From Chryseobacterium gregarium DSM 19109 (GTDB taxonomy: Bacteria > Bacteroidota > Bacteroidia > Flavobacteriales > Weeksellaceae): 64,000 bases of DNA. The stretch spans positions 186,001 to 250,000 of the forward strand of contig NZ_AUMU01000008.1 of NCBI RefSeq assembly GCF_000430845.1, in the 5' to 3' direction. Positions within the stretch are counted from its first letter, which is position 1. Each line of letters opens with the position of its first letter. The translations under genes were made by a program, and so were the position numbers. Positions 50,601 to 59,487 of the stretch are shown here, in pieces. The notes beneath the pieces were generated by a model. That model ran no database searches. It had not been told where the DNA came from and was given only the letters and a program-made list of their open reading frames with translations.

Positions 50601-51596
50601 TCAGATTGCTTTTCTCAGTTTTTTGTAAAAAGCTTCTTCCAGATCCGCAATATGAAGCATTGATTTTGAAAGCTTATTGTAGATGTCGCTTTTTGAGTTC
50701 CGGTTTTTATAAACTCTTGCAATATCTACGGCAAAATCCCTCCAAAGATCACCGATTGCCGTGATTTCCTTAGAAAGTTCTTTCAGCTGGTCATTTTTGA
50801 GGATCACTGCAGCTTCCTGTAAAAATGCACCATAAATAAATCTGAAGCCGCCGCCGCCGGTCCCGATTTCTTCCTGCATCCTGATCAGCTGTCCCAGATA
50901 ATGGTTGGTTGTTTTAGGCCCTCTCTTTTCAGCCCATTTCGGGATATTTCTGGCCACCCAACGCATCGCTTTTATCCCGATGATAGGAACGGGAGCCAGC
51001 ATATTCTTGCAGGTATCTTTAATTCCCTTTTTAATGGCTTCCTCAAGGTTTGCGTGTTCCGGAATATAGGTAGGGTAGTACATATGGCCTTTCGGCGGAA
51101 GTGCCCCTTTGGCATATCTTACTTTTTCTAGTTCTGCTTCGGAAAGGGTCGTTACATAATCCATGACGGGGTCACTGATTAAAAATTTACCGTCTTCTTT
51201 TCCGTACACTACCAGATTATGGGCATTGAAATGGAATTTATATTCTTCAGGAAAATACGTAAGATTAAAAACGCCGACCTGAAGTCCTGTCGGTATATTG
51301 TTTTCCAGATTTTTTTCCAGGGCTTTCTGAGCCTCCTGGGGATTGGCGAATTTTACCCTTTTTATTTTAATTCCCAGCCGCTTTGCCGCTTTGCTGAAAA
51401 TAGCACCCGGCATAGGGCGGTAACTGAATCCGGGAGCAAAATTTACTTTTAAAAAAGGAAGGTATACAAAGAACAGCCCGGAACCGATTCCGAAAATCAT
51501 AGGCTCGCTGAGCTTTAGGCCTTTGTTGAGCAGTAAATTAGAGGCAACCCCGTTTTCGCAATGTGCGGTCTGGTGGTGTTCAAAATTAATTTTCAT
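50601..51596 (-). CDS. BtrH N-terminal/DUF4872 domain protein, candidate ACP-to-acceptor acyltransferase
   Basis: The 331-residue protein starts KINFEHHQTAHCENGVASNLLL, with the conserved HCE/NG pattern of the BtrH_N domain (PF14399). Further BtrH-type motifs are YRPMPGAIFSKAAKRLG and NAHNLVVYGKEDGKFLISDPVMD (a His/Asp pair). The C-terminal half has the DUF4872-like GGGGFRFIYGAFLQEAA. BtrH moves an acyl group from an ACP to an aminoglycoside in butirosin biosynthesis, so here it may move the aryl polyene acyl from ACP to the resorcinol. It is followed by the ABC exporter. A possible 17-codon ORF overlaps its start. Confidence 0.82.
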   Translation of the reverse strand: MKINFEHHQTAHCENGVASNLLLNKGLKLSEPMIFGIGSGLFFVYLPFLKVNFAPGFSYRPMPGAIFSKAAKRLGIKIKRVKFANPQEAQKALEKNLENNIPTGLQVGVFNLTYFPEEYKFHFNAHNLVVYGKEDGKFLISDPVMDYVTTLSEAELEKVRYAKGALPPKGHMYYPTYIPEHANLEEAIKKGIKDTCKNMLAPVPIIGIKAMRWVARNIPKWAEKRGPKTTNHYLGQLIRMQEEIGTGGGGFRFIYGAFLQEAAVILKNDQLKELSKEITAIGDLWRDFAVDIARVYKNRNSKSDIYNKLSKSMLHIADLEEAFYKKLRKAI

Positions 51597-51646
51597 TCGT
51601 AACTCTTGGTTTTATAAGCCGAATGAATTTTATTCATTTCATTCAT
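51593..51646 (-). CDS. possible 17-residue upstream ORF coupled to the BtrH-like gene
   Basis: An ATG at 51646 opens a frame coding MNEMNKIHSAYKTKSYE, with the stop codon TGA overlapping the ATG of the BtrH-like gene (ATGA). The arrangement would allow translational coupling. The peptide resembles nothing I know and could be chance in this 150-base gap. Confidence 0.25.
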   Translation of the reverse strand: MNEMNKIHSAYKTKSYE

Positions 51647-51746
51647 AGCTTTATCTTCTTGTACGGTTAATCATCTTAAAATCTGCTTCAGAGAATTCTT
51701 TTGTCAGAACAAATGACAATTAAGAATGGTTTAAAGCATCTTTTAT

Positions 51747-52151
51747 TTATTTACCGCTGAAGTTTTTTAATTCATCTACTGAAATTCCGAATGTATCAGC
51801 ATATTTTTTCAGTACGGATTCGCTTAGTGTATTAAATATTTTGGGTTTTGTATGCCTTTTGACACGCCATTGCCACATTCCGACATAAGCTGCCAGAACC
51901 TGCAGGTCCATTTTGTTGAGTTCCATGAAATAGATAATCGGACTTACTGTATTGTTGGCGACATTTTGTTTTGCTTCCTCGATTCTTTCACTGATCAGCT
52001 CCATTGACTCATCCAATGCTGCCTTTTTGGCGTCCCAGCCGATGCTTTGAGCTGTTGTATAATTATCATTTTCATCAGTCACATACAAAACTTCTGTCAT
52101 GTTGGCTGACTTCAGATTGCTCTCATCCTGAGGTAGATCTTGTTTTTTCAT
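51747..52151 (-). CDS. conserved protein of unknown function, pigment cluster
   Basis: The 134-residue soluble protein has no signal peptide. The N-terminal third is acidic and polar (MTEVLYVTDENDNYTTAQSIGWD), the middle is helical (KAALDESMELISERIEEAKQNV), and the C-terminal 60 residues have MDLQVLAAYVGMWQWRVKRHTKP and LKKYADTFGISVDELKNF, which look like two helices of an XRE-type helix-turn-helix. It could be a regulator or only a helical adaptor. It lies seven bases before the hotdog gene in the coordinate order and is transcribed with it. Confidence 0.7.
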   Translation of the reverse strand: MKKQDLPQDESNLKSANMTEVLYVTDENDNYTTAQSIGWDAKKAALDESMELISERIEEAKQNVANNTVSPIIYFMELNKMDLQVLAAYVGMWQWRVKRHTKPKIFNTLSESVLKKYADTFGISVDELKNFSGK

Positions 52152-52157
52152 TGTTTA

Positions 52158-52601
52158 TCAGTGCTTTACTTCTTGGATGAACAGGTTAATGTCGGCCCGG
52201 ATTAACAGCTCATCATGATTAAAGGTCTCACAGAAAATGTGACATATATTTTCGAATTGAGAAATCAATGATGCTTTTGAAATAATCTTGTCACCTACTT
52301 TAGGCAATGCAAAAACTTCAATCTTTTTGATATTGGTAATAAAACCGATCACCTTCGTGTCGGCTTCAGGATTTTCAAAGAAACTTTGCCCCAGAATTGC
52401 AGAACAGGTCTGGGCTAGGTTTTCAATTAAGCCCGCTTCAACAAACTCATTATGGTGGACAAAAATATTGTCTTCTGAGATTTCAAAGGAAGTCACCACT
52501 TTTTCTTGGGTTAATTCCAGGATATAATCTGTCATCAGCATCGGTTCCCGATGCGGGAGAAAATTATGGATGTTGACGATGTTTTCTTCCTTGATTTCCA
52601 T
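52158..52601 (-). CDS. ApeP-like hotdog dehydratase
   Basis: The 147-residue protein has the ApeP/FabZ-like pattern LPHREPMLMTDYILEL near the N-terminus and FVHHNEFVEAGLIENLAQTCSAILGQ in the core helix, with Glu/Asn-Gln at active-site positions. It should dehydrate 3-hydroxyacyl-ACP intermediates or work with a partner hotdog subunit. It is a paralogue of the gene at 52699-53130 (FVEAGLIENLAQT compared with FQASGLIEHQAQS). It has a 97-base gap to that gene but the same strand. Confidence 0.8.
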   Translation of the reverse strand: MEIKEENIVNIHNFLPHREPMLMTDYILELTQEKVVTSFEISEDNIFVHHNEFVEAGLIENLAQTCSAILGQSFFENPEADTKVIGFITNIKKIEVFALPKVGDKIISKASLISQFENICHIFCETFNHDELLIRADINLFIQEVKH

Positions 52602-52698
52602 TTTTATTTTTTAATCATAAAGACCGAAAAGTTTTTTCTAAAGCTCGTTGATCTCACAACATACAGGTTCAATCAGCACCGGATTAAACTTTTAAGAT

Positions 52699-53130
52699 TT
52701 ATTTTACCACTGTTTTCATCTGGGAACTTGCAATAACCTTATCATTCAATGTGGTAACAGCATCTACCAATGTTACGCCCATGATTTCATTCAGGATTTT
52801 CACTTCGGTTCTTAATATATCTCCGGCTTTCGGTAATGCATGCGCTTCAAAAGACTTGATGGCACCGATATAACCTGTCGGAGCTTCTTTTCCAAGCAGG
52901 TAATATTTATAGCCGGTGTGTAAAGCTACGCTTTGTGCCTGATGCTCAATCAGCCCCGATGCCTGGAAAACTCCGTTTTGGACAAAAATATTTTCCTGCT
53001 CTATTTGAAATCCTGAAATCAGCTGATCTTCAGTGTAACCGGCAATGCTGCTGACCATAACAAAAGGGAATCGCTGAGGAATCAGGCTTTCCACAAAGTT
53101 ACGGTCGGAAGTAGGCAATTTGTTTTTCAT
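52699..53130 (-). CDS. ApeP-like hotdog dehydratase paralogue
   Basis: ATG at 53130 is chosen: it overlaps the DarB stop by one base in a TGATG arrangement, while the TTG six bases upstream is unlikely. The 143-residue protein has LIPQRFPFVMVSSIAGY and IFVQNGVFQASGLIEHQAQSVALHTGYKYYL, plus PTGYIGAIKSFEAHALPKAGD. It should act on 3-hydroxyacyl-ACP, perhaps on the DarB product chain given its position. It is paralogous to the gene that follows in transcription. Confidence 0.8.
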   Translation of the reverse strand: MKNKLPTSDRNFVESLIPQRFPFVMVSSIAGYTEDQLISGFQIEQENIFVQNGVFQASGLIEHQAQSVALHTGYKYYLLGKEAPTGYIGAIKSFEAHALPKAGDILRTEVKILNEIMGVTLVDAVTTLNDKVIASSQMKTVVK

Positions 53131-54269
53131 CAACAAACGGTTAACAGGGCACAGGAATAGGAAAACCTTCCGCTTTCCGGAACACAGAGAAGTACTTTTT
53201 CCCCTTTTTTCAGTTTTCCGGAATTCATCAGCTGCTCTAAGGCAATAAAGATCGAGCCTGCTCCGATGTTTCCTACTTCAGATAAGTTATAGAACCATTT
53301 TTCCCAAGGGAAATCAAGCCCTACATTGGCAAATTCATTTTTCAGCCCTTCTTTAAAATACCCGGAAGAGATATGCGCCAATACATGGTCTACCGTATCA
53401 GGATCCAGGTTATGTTTGTCAAAAGAAGATCTTAAACTTTCAGCTCCTTTCACTAAAATATACTGATCCAGCAGTTTGGTATCCTGCTTTAAAGCAAAAA
53501 TGGACTGTTTCAGCCATTCATCAGAAGGGTAATCTGCCCATGATTTCAGGCTTCCGTCTTCCTGCTTTTCGGTTCCTGCATACATACACGCTTCTATTTC
53601 GTGGGCGTAAGAATAAAAATCAATAAATTCTATTTTTAAAGAAACTTCATTTTCCCTCGGTTTATCTTCCAGCAGGAAAGCTCCGGCTCCGTCGGAAAGC
53701 ATCCATCTTAGAAATTCTCTCTTGAAAGCGATAATCGGCCTTTCTTCCAGTAACAACAGGTTTTCTGCTTCATGGTTGAATTTATCAGCCGTCATCCATG
53801 CAGACATTCTTTCTGAACCTACACAGACTGCATTTTTGTTAACTCCGGCTTTTACCGACAGAAAACCATAGTTCAGTGCATTCATCCCGGAATTACACAG
53901 TCCGGATGCGGTATTAACAGCCAGAGATTTATTCATATTGAGTTCGCCGTGAATCATGGACGCATGTGAAGGCTGGATCTGATCCGGAGAAGAAGTCCCT
54001 GCAGAAAGCAGTTCCATATCTTCTTTCTTGAACTGATCATCAAAAAGGCCCTCTACGGCATTTGCGGCAATCTGTGCATTGGTGTGAGTAGGGTTTCCTT
54101 CTTTGTCTAAAGCGTAATACCTTGTAACAATTTTATTATTTCTTAAAATAATTGACTTGGCTTTAGATTTTGCGCCATTTATATAACCAAGATACGTTTC
54201 CATTTCGTCATTTGAAACCGGTTCATTGGGTAAGTATGTGGATGCTTTTGTTATAAATACGTCGTACAT
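53130..54269 (-). CDS. darB: DarB, ketosynthase of dialkylresorcinol biosynthesis
   Basis: The 379-residue KAS III-type enzyme has the active Cys125 in NTASGLCNSGMNALNYG, His in DHVLAHISSGYFKEGL and Asn in YNLSEVGNIGAGSIFIAL, the Cys-His-Asn triad of FabH-type synthases. The sequence beginning MYDVFITKASTYLPNEPVSNDEME matches the DarB group. DarB joins two acyl thioesters to a cyclic 1,3-dione. DarA then forms the dialkylresorcinol that becomes the second half of flexirubin. It lies one base after darA on the same strand. Confidence 0.9.
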   Translation of the reverse strand: MYDVFITKASTYLPNEPVSNDEMETYLGYINGAKSKAKSIILRNNKIVTRYYALDKEGNPTHTNAQIAANAVEGLFDDQFKKEDMELLSAGTSSPDQIQPSHASMIHGELNMNKSLAVNTASGLCNSGMNALNYGFLSVKAGVNKNAVCVGSERMSAWMTADKFNHEAENLLLLEERPIIAFKREFLRWMLSDGAGAFLLEDKPRENEVSLKIEFIDFYSYAHEIEACMYAGTEKQEDGSLKSWADYPSDEWLKQSIFALKQDTKLLDQYILVKGAESLRSSFDKHNLDPDTVDHVLAHISSGYFKEGLKNEFANVGLDFPWEKWFYNLSEVGNIGAGSIFIALEQLMNSGKLKKGEKVLLCVPESGRFSYSCALLTVC

Positions 54270-54270
54270 T

Positions 54271-55185
54271 CTATTTTAAATTAATTCCTTGTAAATATTC
54301 TCTTTGTTTCTTTCTTTTAAACCAAAAAACAGGGGTTGTCAGCAAGTGAAAAACCAATACGATTGGTGAAATAACCCAGATCGCAGCCATCAAATATACC
54401 TTAAAGAATTTGATAAGCAATGGGCGCTTTTCTTTTTTCCTGATGATCAGGTTAGACCATACGGTGAAAATTTTGTTTCCTACTTTTTCCACCCGTACCA
54501 GGAATGCCCTGATCTCCACGGCTCCGTTTTTTACCAGTTCGGGCTGTAGATTTCCTAAATTATTTTCAGAAAAATGTTTTTCTATAATCGTTCCGTATTT
54601 TACCGAACCGGCAATTTCTTCATCTGAAACTCCTGCAGCCGGAAGGACCCCTGATTTTTCTTTTTTCCCGGTCGTCATCCATCGGAGGATCGTTAATACA
54701 CTGGTGTAATTATCATGTCTGTCTACCAGGGCGATGTTCCCTACTAACGGTGCTTTCAGGTTTTTTAAATATACTTTTAATTTTTCCTGAGAAAGCATCC
54801 ACATATTTCTTGTTCCTGAAACGGTTACCACAGGCGTGCCTTTCAGAATTCCTTCTGCATATTTACTTTTCAGGAATGAAATAACAGGGATAGAAGGTGT
54901 TAAATACCAGACCTGGTATCCAAAAATAATCAGATCGAACTTCTTGTTCAGTACCTCATCCGCAGGCGGAAGGATCTCGCTCGGGATCTGCAGGTACGAT
55001 TCCGGAAAGGTGTTGAAAAATACATCGCCGGACCAAGGGAAAGGAAAATCTTTCTTCAGTCTGATATTGTAATAAGTTACCTCATATTCGCTGTCTTTAT
55101 TTTCAAACGGCCGGGCAATATTTTTTACAATATCTTCTAATTGTCCCGACTGTGTATAATAGACTACAAGTATATTCTTTTTCAT
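54271..55185 (-). CDS. darA: DarA, aromatising enzyme of dialkylresorcinol biosynthesis
   Basis: The 304-residue protein is flavodoxin-like. NILVVYYTQSGQLEDIVKNI carries the FMN phosphate-binding motif, DLIIFGYQVWYLTPSIPVISFLKS is the second flavin loop, and VVTVSGTRNMWMLSQEKLK follows. It ends with a hydrophobic segment (YLMAAIWVISPIVLVFHLLTTPVFWF), so it may sit at the membrane. DarA aromatises the DarB product to a 2,5-dialkylresorcinol. It is directly followed by darB. The pair is the diagnostic core of flexirubin and dialkylresorcinol clusters. Confidence 0.9.
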   Translation of the reverse strand: MKKNILVVYYTQSGQLEDIVKNIARPFENKDSEYEVTYYNIRLKKDFPFPWSGDVFFNTFPESYLQIPSEILPPADEVLNKKFDLIIFGYQVWYLTPSIPVISFLKSKYAEGILKGTPVVTVSGTRNMWMLSQEKLKVYLKNLKAPLVGNIALVDRHDNYTSVLTILRWMTTGKKEKSGVLPAAGVSDEEIAGSVKYGTIIEKHFSENNLGNLQPELVKNGAVEIRAFLVRVEKVGNKIFTVWSNLIIRKKEKRPLLIKFFKVYLMAAIWVISPIVLVFHLLTTPVFWFKRKKQREYLQGINLK

Positions 55186-55228
55186 TAATTCTTTTTATCC
55201 GGTTACAAAAATATGATTTTCATATTTA

Positions 55229-58200
55229 TTATTCAGAACTAAATACTTTTAAAGGCCCCGAATCAAATTTAAGCCTGTAACCATCAGGGCTTACTGTGTT
55301 ATTTTGTGTATTAAAAAAGATGACCGTTTCAGGAATTTCCGCTATTCCGCTGATATTGAACTGATGATCGGAAATCAGCAGGACATCAATTCTTTTCATA
55401 ATTTCATCCGTCGCTTCTATATAATTGATTTTCCTTCTCTTCACCAGATAGTTCTGTCCGGCAATCTGCCGCTTCTCATTATTCTTGATAAAGCTGAAAA
55501 CAGTTCTTCCCGGCTGCTGAAGGGTCAGCAAAACGTCTTTTTGTCCGAGATCATCTGCTATATGCAAAATATTGGCATCCTTCGGAATGTGTTTATTCAG
55601 TTCGAAGTAAACAGATTTGTTTTCATTGAAATCCCTTTTTACCTCTTTCACAACTTCTGCATCTTTATACAGGAAGCTTAGGAACAGACTCTTCTTAAAA
55701 TAATTCTCATCTTCAGTCTCTGTTCTCATCTTTGCAAATTCATCCCTGAAATAAGCATTGATGGTCTTTGTCCTTTCAGAATAATTCCTGCCGAAACCAG
55801 CATCATCTTTGCTGATCCTGTCACCGACTTTTACGGTAATGGCTCCGTCATAAATGATAAAATCCCCTTTCGGCAACACCTCAGAATTCCCATGAATGTA
55901 AAGCGGCAGAATATCAAGCCCAAACTGTTCAGCCAGATAGAAAGCACCTTTATGGAACCTCCTCACGTTGCTGGTATAAGAACGTTCCGCCTCCGGAAAA
56001 ACAACCAGAGAATATCCCTGGGCTATTTTTTCCCTGAGTTGATCCATCCCGTTTTCAATGCCCTGCGAAACAGGATAAAATCCTAATGCTCTCACTATTC
56101 TTCCGAAAACCGGTGATTGGTATACCCAGTCATTGACCAGGTAAATTATTTTATGGGTAACCATAGAGATGGCTAACGTATCCAGAAAAGAAGTGTGGTT
56201 GGCAATGATCACAGCCGGCCTGGTGAAATCTTCTTTCGTATTTTTAATGACCTTCTTCTTTACAAATGGATTCGTAAATAGGACAGAAGTTAAAAACCGG
56301 GCTAAAATTAATTTTATAAAGTTTAAGGTTCCGCCTCCGGAACTCCTGGTGAAAGGGCTTATGAACAGGGAAAAAAACAGGCCGCCCAAGCCGTAATATA
56401 AAAAAGAAACCACAGCCTGTAAAAACAGCCTGAACGTAATAGGGGAAAGCCCTTTCTTCGCTCTGTTGGTAATTAGCAGCCTGAACCAGAACGGATATAA
56501 GGTAGAGGTAATGATGATCACGGAAAACATGCCTATCAAGGCTACCAGGGCCAAAGAATGCAAAGCCGGATGTTTTGCGAAAATCAGTGAGCCGATTGAT
56601 AAAATCGTGGTGAAGACTGCCAGAATGATAGAAGTTCTATAGGTGGGAAGCTCATTTTTCCCGGTGGTGTGTTCCTTCTGCATGGCCTGTGTCAGGAAGA
56701 TACTGAAATCATCCCCTACCCCGAAAACCAGCGTACAGACCACGGTGCTGAAAATATTCAGTTCCAATCCCAGAAAATAGAGGATTCCTGCGGTTACCAC
56801 TCCTGTTAAGACAATCGGAAACATGGTAAGAACAGTCAGTTCGAAGTTTCTGAAGAACACAACGATCGTTAGGACAATGGCCAGAAGGGAATAGTTGATC
56901 AGTGTATTAAAATCTCTTTTTAAAAGGCCTAAAAAATTTTCGTTCATCTGCTGCCGGTCAATTGCCAGTGCATCATGATTCTTTTCAACATCACTGATGA
57001 AAGCATCTCTTTTGGTTTCATCTACTTTTACGACATTTGAAACGGTGTAAAAACCATTTTCCTGGCTTAAAAATTCTGAAATCTGTAAGGCTTTTACTGT
57101 TGAATAGTCTTTCAGGCTTAAAGTCGTGTAGGGTTTATTTAAATTTTCGGTAAACTGATCAAACGCTGAACTGTTGAACCCGAACGTATGGCCATTATTT
57201 ATTAATTCGGAAAGGGTCCGGTTTTTTTTATTCGCATCCCAGAATCTTTGCCAGGCTTCGATTCTTTTTTGCTGGTCTTTTTCTGATAAAACAACATTTC
57301 CCAAAGAATTGTAGCTTAAAATCTTTCCTTCTTTTTTTTCTTTTTCCAGAAAGCGGCTCAGCTGGGAGTTTCTTGTCAGGGCTTCCTCTCCGGAATTTCC
57401 GTAAGAAATCGTGTAAATAGATTTTGAAGTGATATCCGACAGCTTCTGCAGTTTAGCTTCGCTTATTTTTAAATCCTTTGGGATATAATTCAAGTCACTG
57501 ATATCTTCATTGAAGCCCACGTGCCTGAATCCGAAAAGACATGCGATGATAATAACGGAGCAGCTAATAATTAACGGTTTGTTTTTCTCATACGGGTAAG
57601 CTCCGATTTTGTCAATAAAATTGGTGCCGGTTTTCTTTTCATGCGTTTTCGGCTTGTAAAGCTGAGGGACTATAATTAAAGCACTGACGGCTGACAGGAT
57701 CACCGTGATTGCTGCAAAAAGTCCGAGGTCTTTCAGTGCTTCAGAGCGTACAAAAACCAGGCACAGAAATGAAACAGCCGTTGTGGCGCTGCTTAATATA
57801 ATGGGTTGAGTAATTTCTTTGTACAGCTCTTCAATATTGTTATTGTGCTTGTAATGGGTGAGGATATGCAGGGCATAATCAATGGTAATGCCGATGAGGA
57901 TGGCTCCTACACTGAGTGAAATGGCTGAAATTTTATCCTTAATAAAGTACAGGATCATCAAAGCCAGCAAAACGGAAAAAACAGTAGGAAGAAAAACAAT
58001 AATAGGCGTAAAGATATTCCTGAAATAATAGATCAGAAGAATCAAAAGGACCGTCATTGAAATAATTACCGTATTCTGAATGTCTTTTTTGATCTGTTGG
58101 GCATTTGCCACGGCAATCACCGGCGAACCGAAATAGCTGATCTCTGTTTTTCCTTTGAACTCCTGGTTAAGATGGTTTTTTATTTCATTTAGCTGATTGA

Positions 58201-58882
58201 CAAAACCTTCATTGTTTTTGGTATCGTTGCTTTTGTTTTTCGGATCAATGAAAAGAAGGAGATTTTTCCCGTCTTTGGTAACAATATAGCTGTCTTCAAG
58301 TTTGAAATCTTTACTGATATTCAAAGCGTTGAGCTTTTTAATACCTAAGAAAGTAATTCCCAGCGGGTCTTTCTTGATAAATTCTTTCGTTACCAGGCTT
58401 GTCGGTGAAGACAAAGAGATATAATTGTTTTCTACCTGTTTGGCGATACTGTCGGCCTGAAGTTTCCTTTCAATCTCCTGATAGTCATCTTCATTTAAAA
58501 ATAAAGGGAGATTCTGATTGACAAAATCAAAGGTTTCTGAAATTTCATTGTCATTTACTTTCCCCTGAACCGAACCGATATATGGTTTCAAAGGTTCTAT
58601 CTGATTTAAAAATGCATCCGCCGTTTCAGATAACTGAAAATTGCTCTGCGCCGACTTATTTTCGATAATGACAATGATTTTATCTGAAAAATTAAGCTGT
58701 TTCAGGACCTTTGCAGTAAGGTCCGATTTTTCACTTTTGGGAATGATCTGGTTGATGTCTTCTTCAAAATTGATTTTTGAAGCAAAAAACACACACAAAA
58801 TTATTATCCCTGCTGCAAAAAATGCAGAGAGAAGCTTGTTTCCGGAGATCAGATAATATAAATAAATAAAGAAACGATGCAT
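55229..58882 (-). CDS. MMPL/RND-type exporter fused to a lysophospholipid acyltransferase
   Basis: ATG at 58882 starts MHRFFIYLYYLIS; a TTG 15 bases upstream lies before the predicted transcript start. The first about 820 residues form an MMPL exporter with about 12 membrane segments and two periplasmic loops (SVGAILIGITIDYALHILTHY, VCTLVFGVGDDFSIFLTQAM carrying the Asp-Tyr/Asp-Asp proton relay). Residues about 860-1090 form a PlsC-like acyltransferase with the HxxxxD motif in ANHTSFLDTLAISM and FPEAERS. The last about 110 residues (DANILHIADDLGQKDVLLTL...IDVLLISD) look like a methyltransferase-fold remnant without a Gly-rich loop. It heads the right arm and likely moves and acylates the pigment. 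Confidence 0.9.
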   Translation of the reverse strand: MHRFFIYLYYLISGNKLLSAFFAAGIIILCVFFASKINFEEDINQIIPKSEKSDLTAKVLKQLNFSDKIIVIIENKSAQSNFQLSETADAFLNQIEPLKPYIGSVQGKVNDNEISETFDFVNQNLPLFLNEDDYQEIERKLQADSIAKQVENNYISLSSPTSLVTKEFIKKDPLGITFLGIKKLNALNISKDFKLEDSYIVTKDGKNLLLFIDPKNKSNDTKNNEGFVNQLNEIKNHLNQEFKGKTEISYFGSPVIAVANAQQIKKDIQNTVIISMTVLLILLIYYFRNIFTPIIVFLPTVFSVLLALMILYFIKDKISAISLSVGAILIGITIDYALHILTHYKHNNNIEELYKEITQPIILSSATTAVSFLCLVFVRSEALKDLGLFAAITVILSAVSALIIVPQLYKPKTHEKKTGTNFIDKIGAYPYEKNKPLIISCSVIIIACLFGFRHVGFNEDISDLNYIPKDLKISEAKLQKLSDITSKSIYTISYGNSGEEALTRNSQLSRFLEKEKKEGKILSYNSLGNVVLSEKDQQKRIEAWQRFWDANKKNRTLSELINNGHTFGFNSSAFDQFTENLNKPYTTLSLKDYSTVKALQISEFLSQENGFYTVSNVVKVDETKRDAFISDVEKNHDALAIDRQQMNENFLGLLKRDFNTLINYSLLAIVLTIVVFFRNFELTVLTMFPIVLTGVVTAGILYFLGLELNIFSTVVCTLVFGVGDDFSIFLTQAMQKEHTTGKNELPTYRTSIILAVFTTILSIGSLIFAKHPALHSLALVALIGMFSVIIITSTLYPFWFRLLITNRAKKGLSPITFRLFLQAVVSFLYYGLGGLFFSLFISPFTRSSGGGTLNFIKLILARFLTSVLFTNPFVKKKVIKNTKEDFTRPAVIIANHTSFLDTLAISMVTHKIIYLVNDWVYQSPVFGRIVRALGFYPVSQGIENGMDQLREKIAQGYSLVVFPEAERSYTSNVRRFHKGAFYLAEQFGLDILPLYIHGNSEVLPKGDFIIYDGAITVKVGDRISKDDAGFGRNYSERTKTINAYFRDEFAKMRTETEDENYFKKSLFLSFLYKDAEVVKEVKRDFNENKSVYFELNKHIPKDANILHIADDLGQKDVLLTLQQPGRTVFSFIKNNEKRQIAGQNYLVKRRKINYIEATDEIMKRIDVLLISDHQFNISGIAEIPETVIFFNTQNNTVSPDGYRLKFDSGPLKVFSSE

Positions 58883-58901
58883 CTCATGGTAAATCAAGCT
58901 G

Positions 58902-58909
58902 CAAATTTA
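58902..58909 (-). promoter_or_regulatory. -7 promoter element for the right-arm pigment operon
   Basis: Read on the minus strand this is TAAATTTG, 19 bases before the ATG at 58882. It is the only clear promoter for the long minus-strand set, and it decides the start codon, as the TTG at 58897 would be at or before +1. Confidence 0.55.
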
Positions 58910-59466
58910 ATTTTTTCATGATGAGTTCAAAAAGTTTTAACTGAAAATCAATAAAATATTTAGATGAAAATCAGTTGCATTTGATTCATGGCTTCTAAAA
59001 TATAGTATTGAGTAATACTTTAAGCATACTTTTGCGTTAATTGAAGGGAATTCTGTTTAATATTTATAAGCATTTACGACTTCTATTTAATAATTTAACA
59101 CTTTTAAAGATTGTATTATTTGAAATTACTATGTATCTGAAAGGCATTATCTATTTTGTTCAAAAATTTATCTTATCCGTTTGATATGACTAATGATTAG
59201 GAGAATATTAATTAATTACATAATATGATACTAATCATCTGACTTTTTAATTTATTATCAGATTAAACGGTTCTGTATATAGATTTGAATGACTATAATA
59301 AATAAAGCAGTTTCTTATATTATCATTATTATTTCTCAATATTATATAGAATGACAAAGGGGAATGAAGGTATTTCATTTTCACAAAAGTCATGCACAGA
59401 GTATTTATTGTGCGCCCGGAATTGCTAAATCCATGTAATAAAAAAATCTATCTGATAAAAAAACTA
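58910..59466. other. AT-rich intergenic region, 557 bp
   Basis: No gene longer than about 20 codons is present. A TTG (59008-59010) with TACTTTTG (59027-59034), 16 bases apart, is a second plus-strand promoter candidate that has no gene directly after it. It may drive a long topA leader or an unrecognised RNA. The remainder is very AT-rich. I see no clear hairpin terminator. Confidence 0.5.
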
Positions 59467-59474
59467 TACTTTTG
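59467..59474 (+). promoter_or_regulatory. -7 promoter element of topA
   Basis: TACTTTTG fits TAnnTTTG and lies 13 bases before the ATG at 59488. This short distance argues against the in-frame start at 59392. Confidence 0.55.
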
Positions 59475-59487
59475 CAAAAATTTTAGG

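Noticed and set aside
59130..59185. Short ATG frame in the gap before topA (17 codons)
   Set aside because: Too short, no supporting start signal, and very AT-rich context; treated as chance.
59392..59487. Earlier in-frame ATG for topA
   Set aside because: The promoter -7 box at 59467 lies downstream of it, and the added 32 residues do not resemble the TopA N-terminus.
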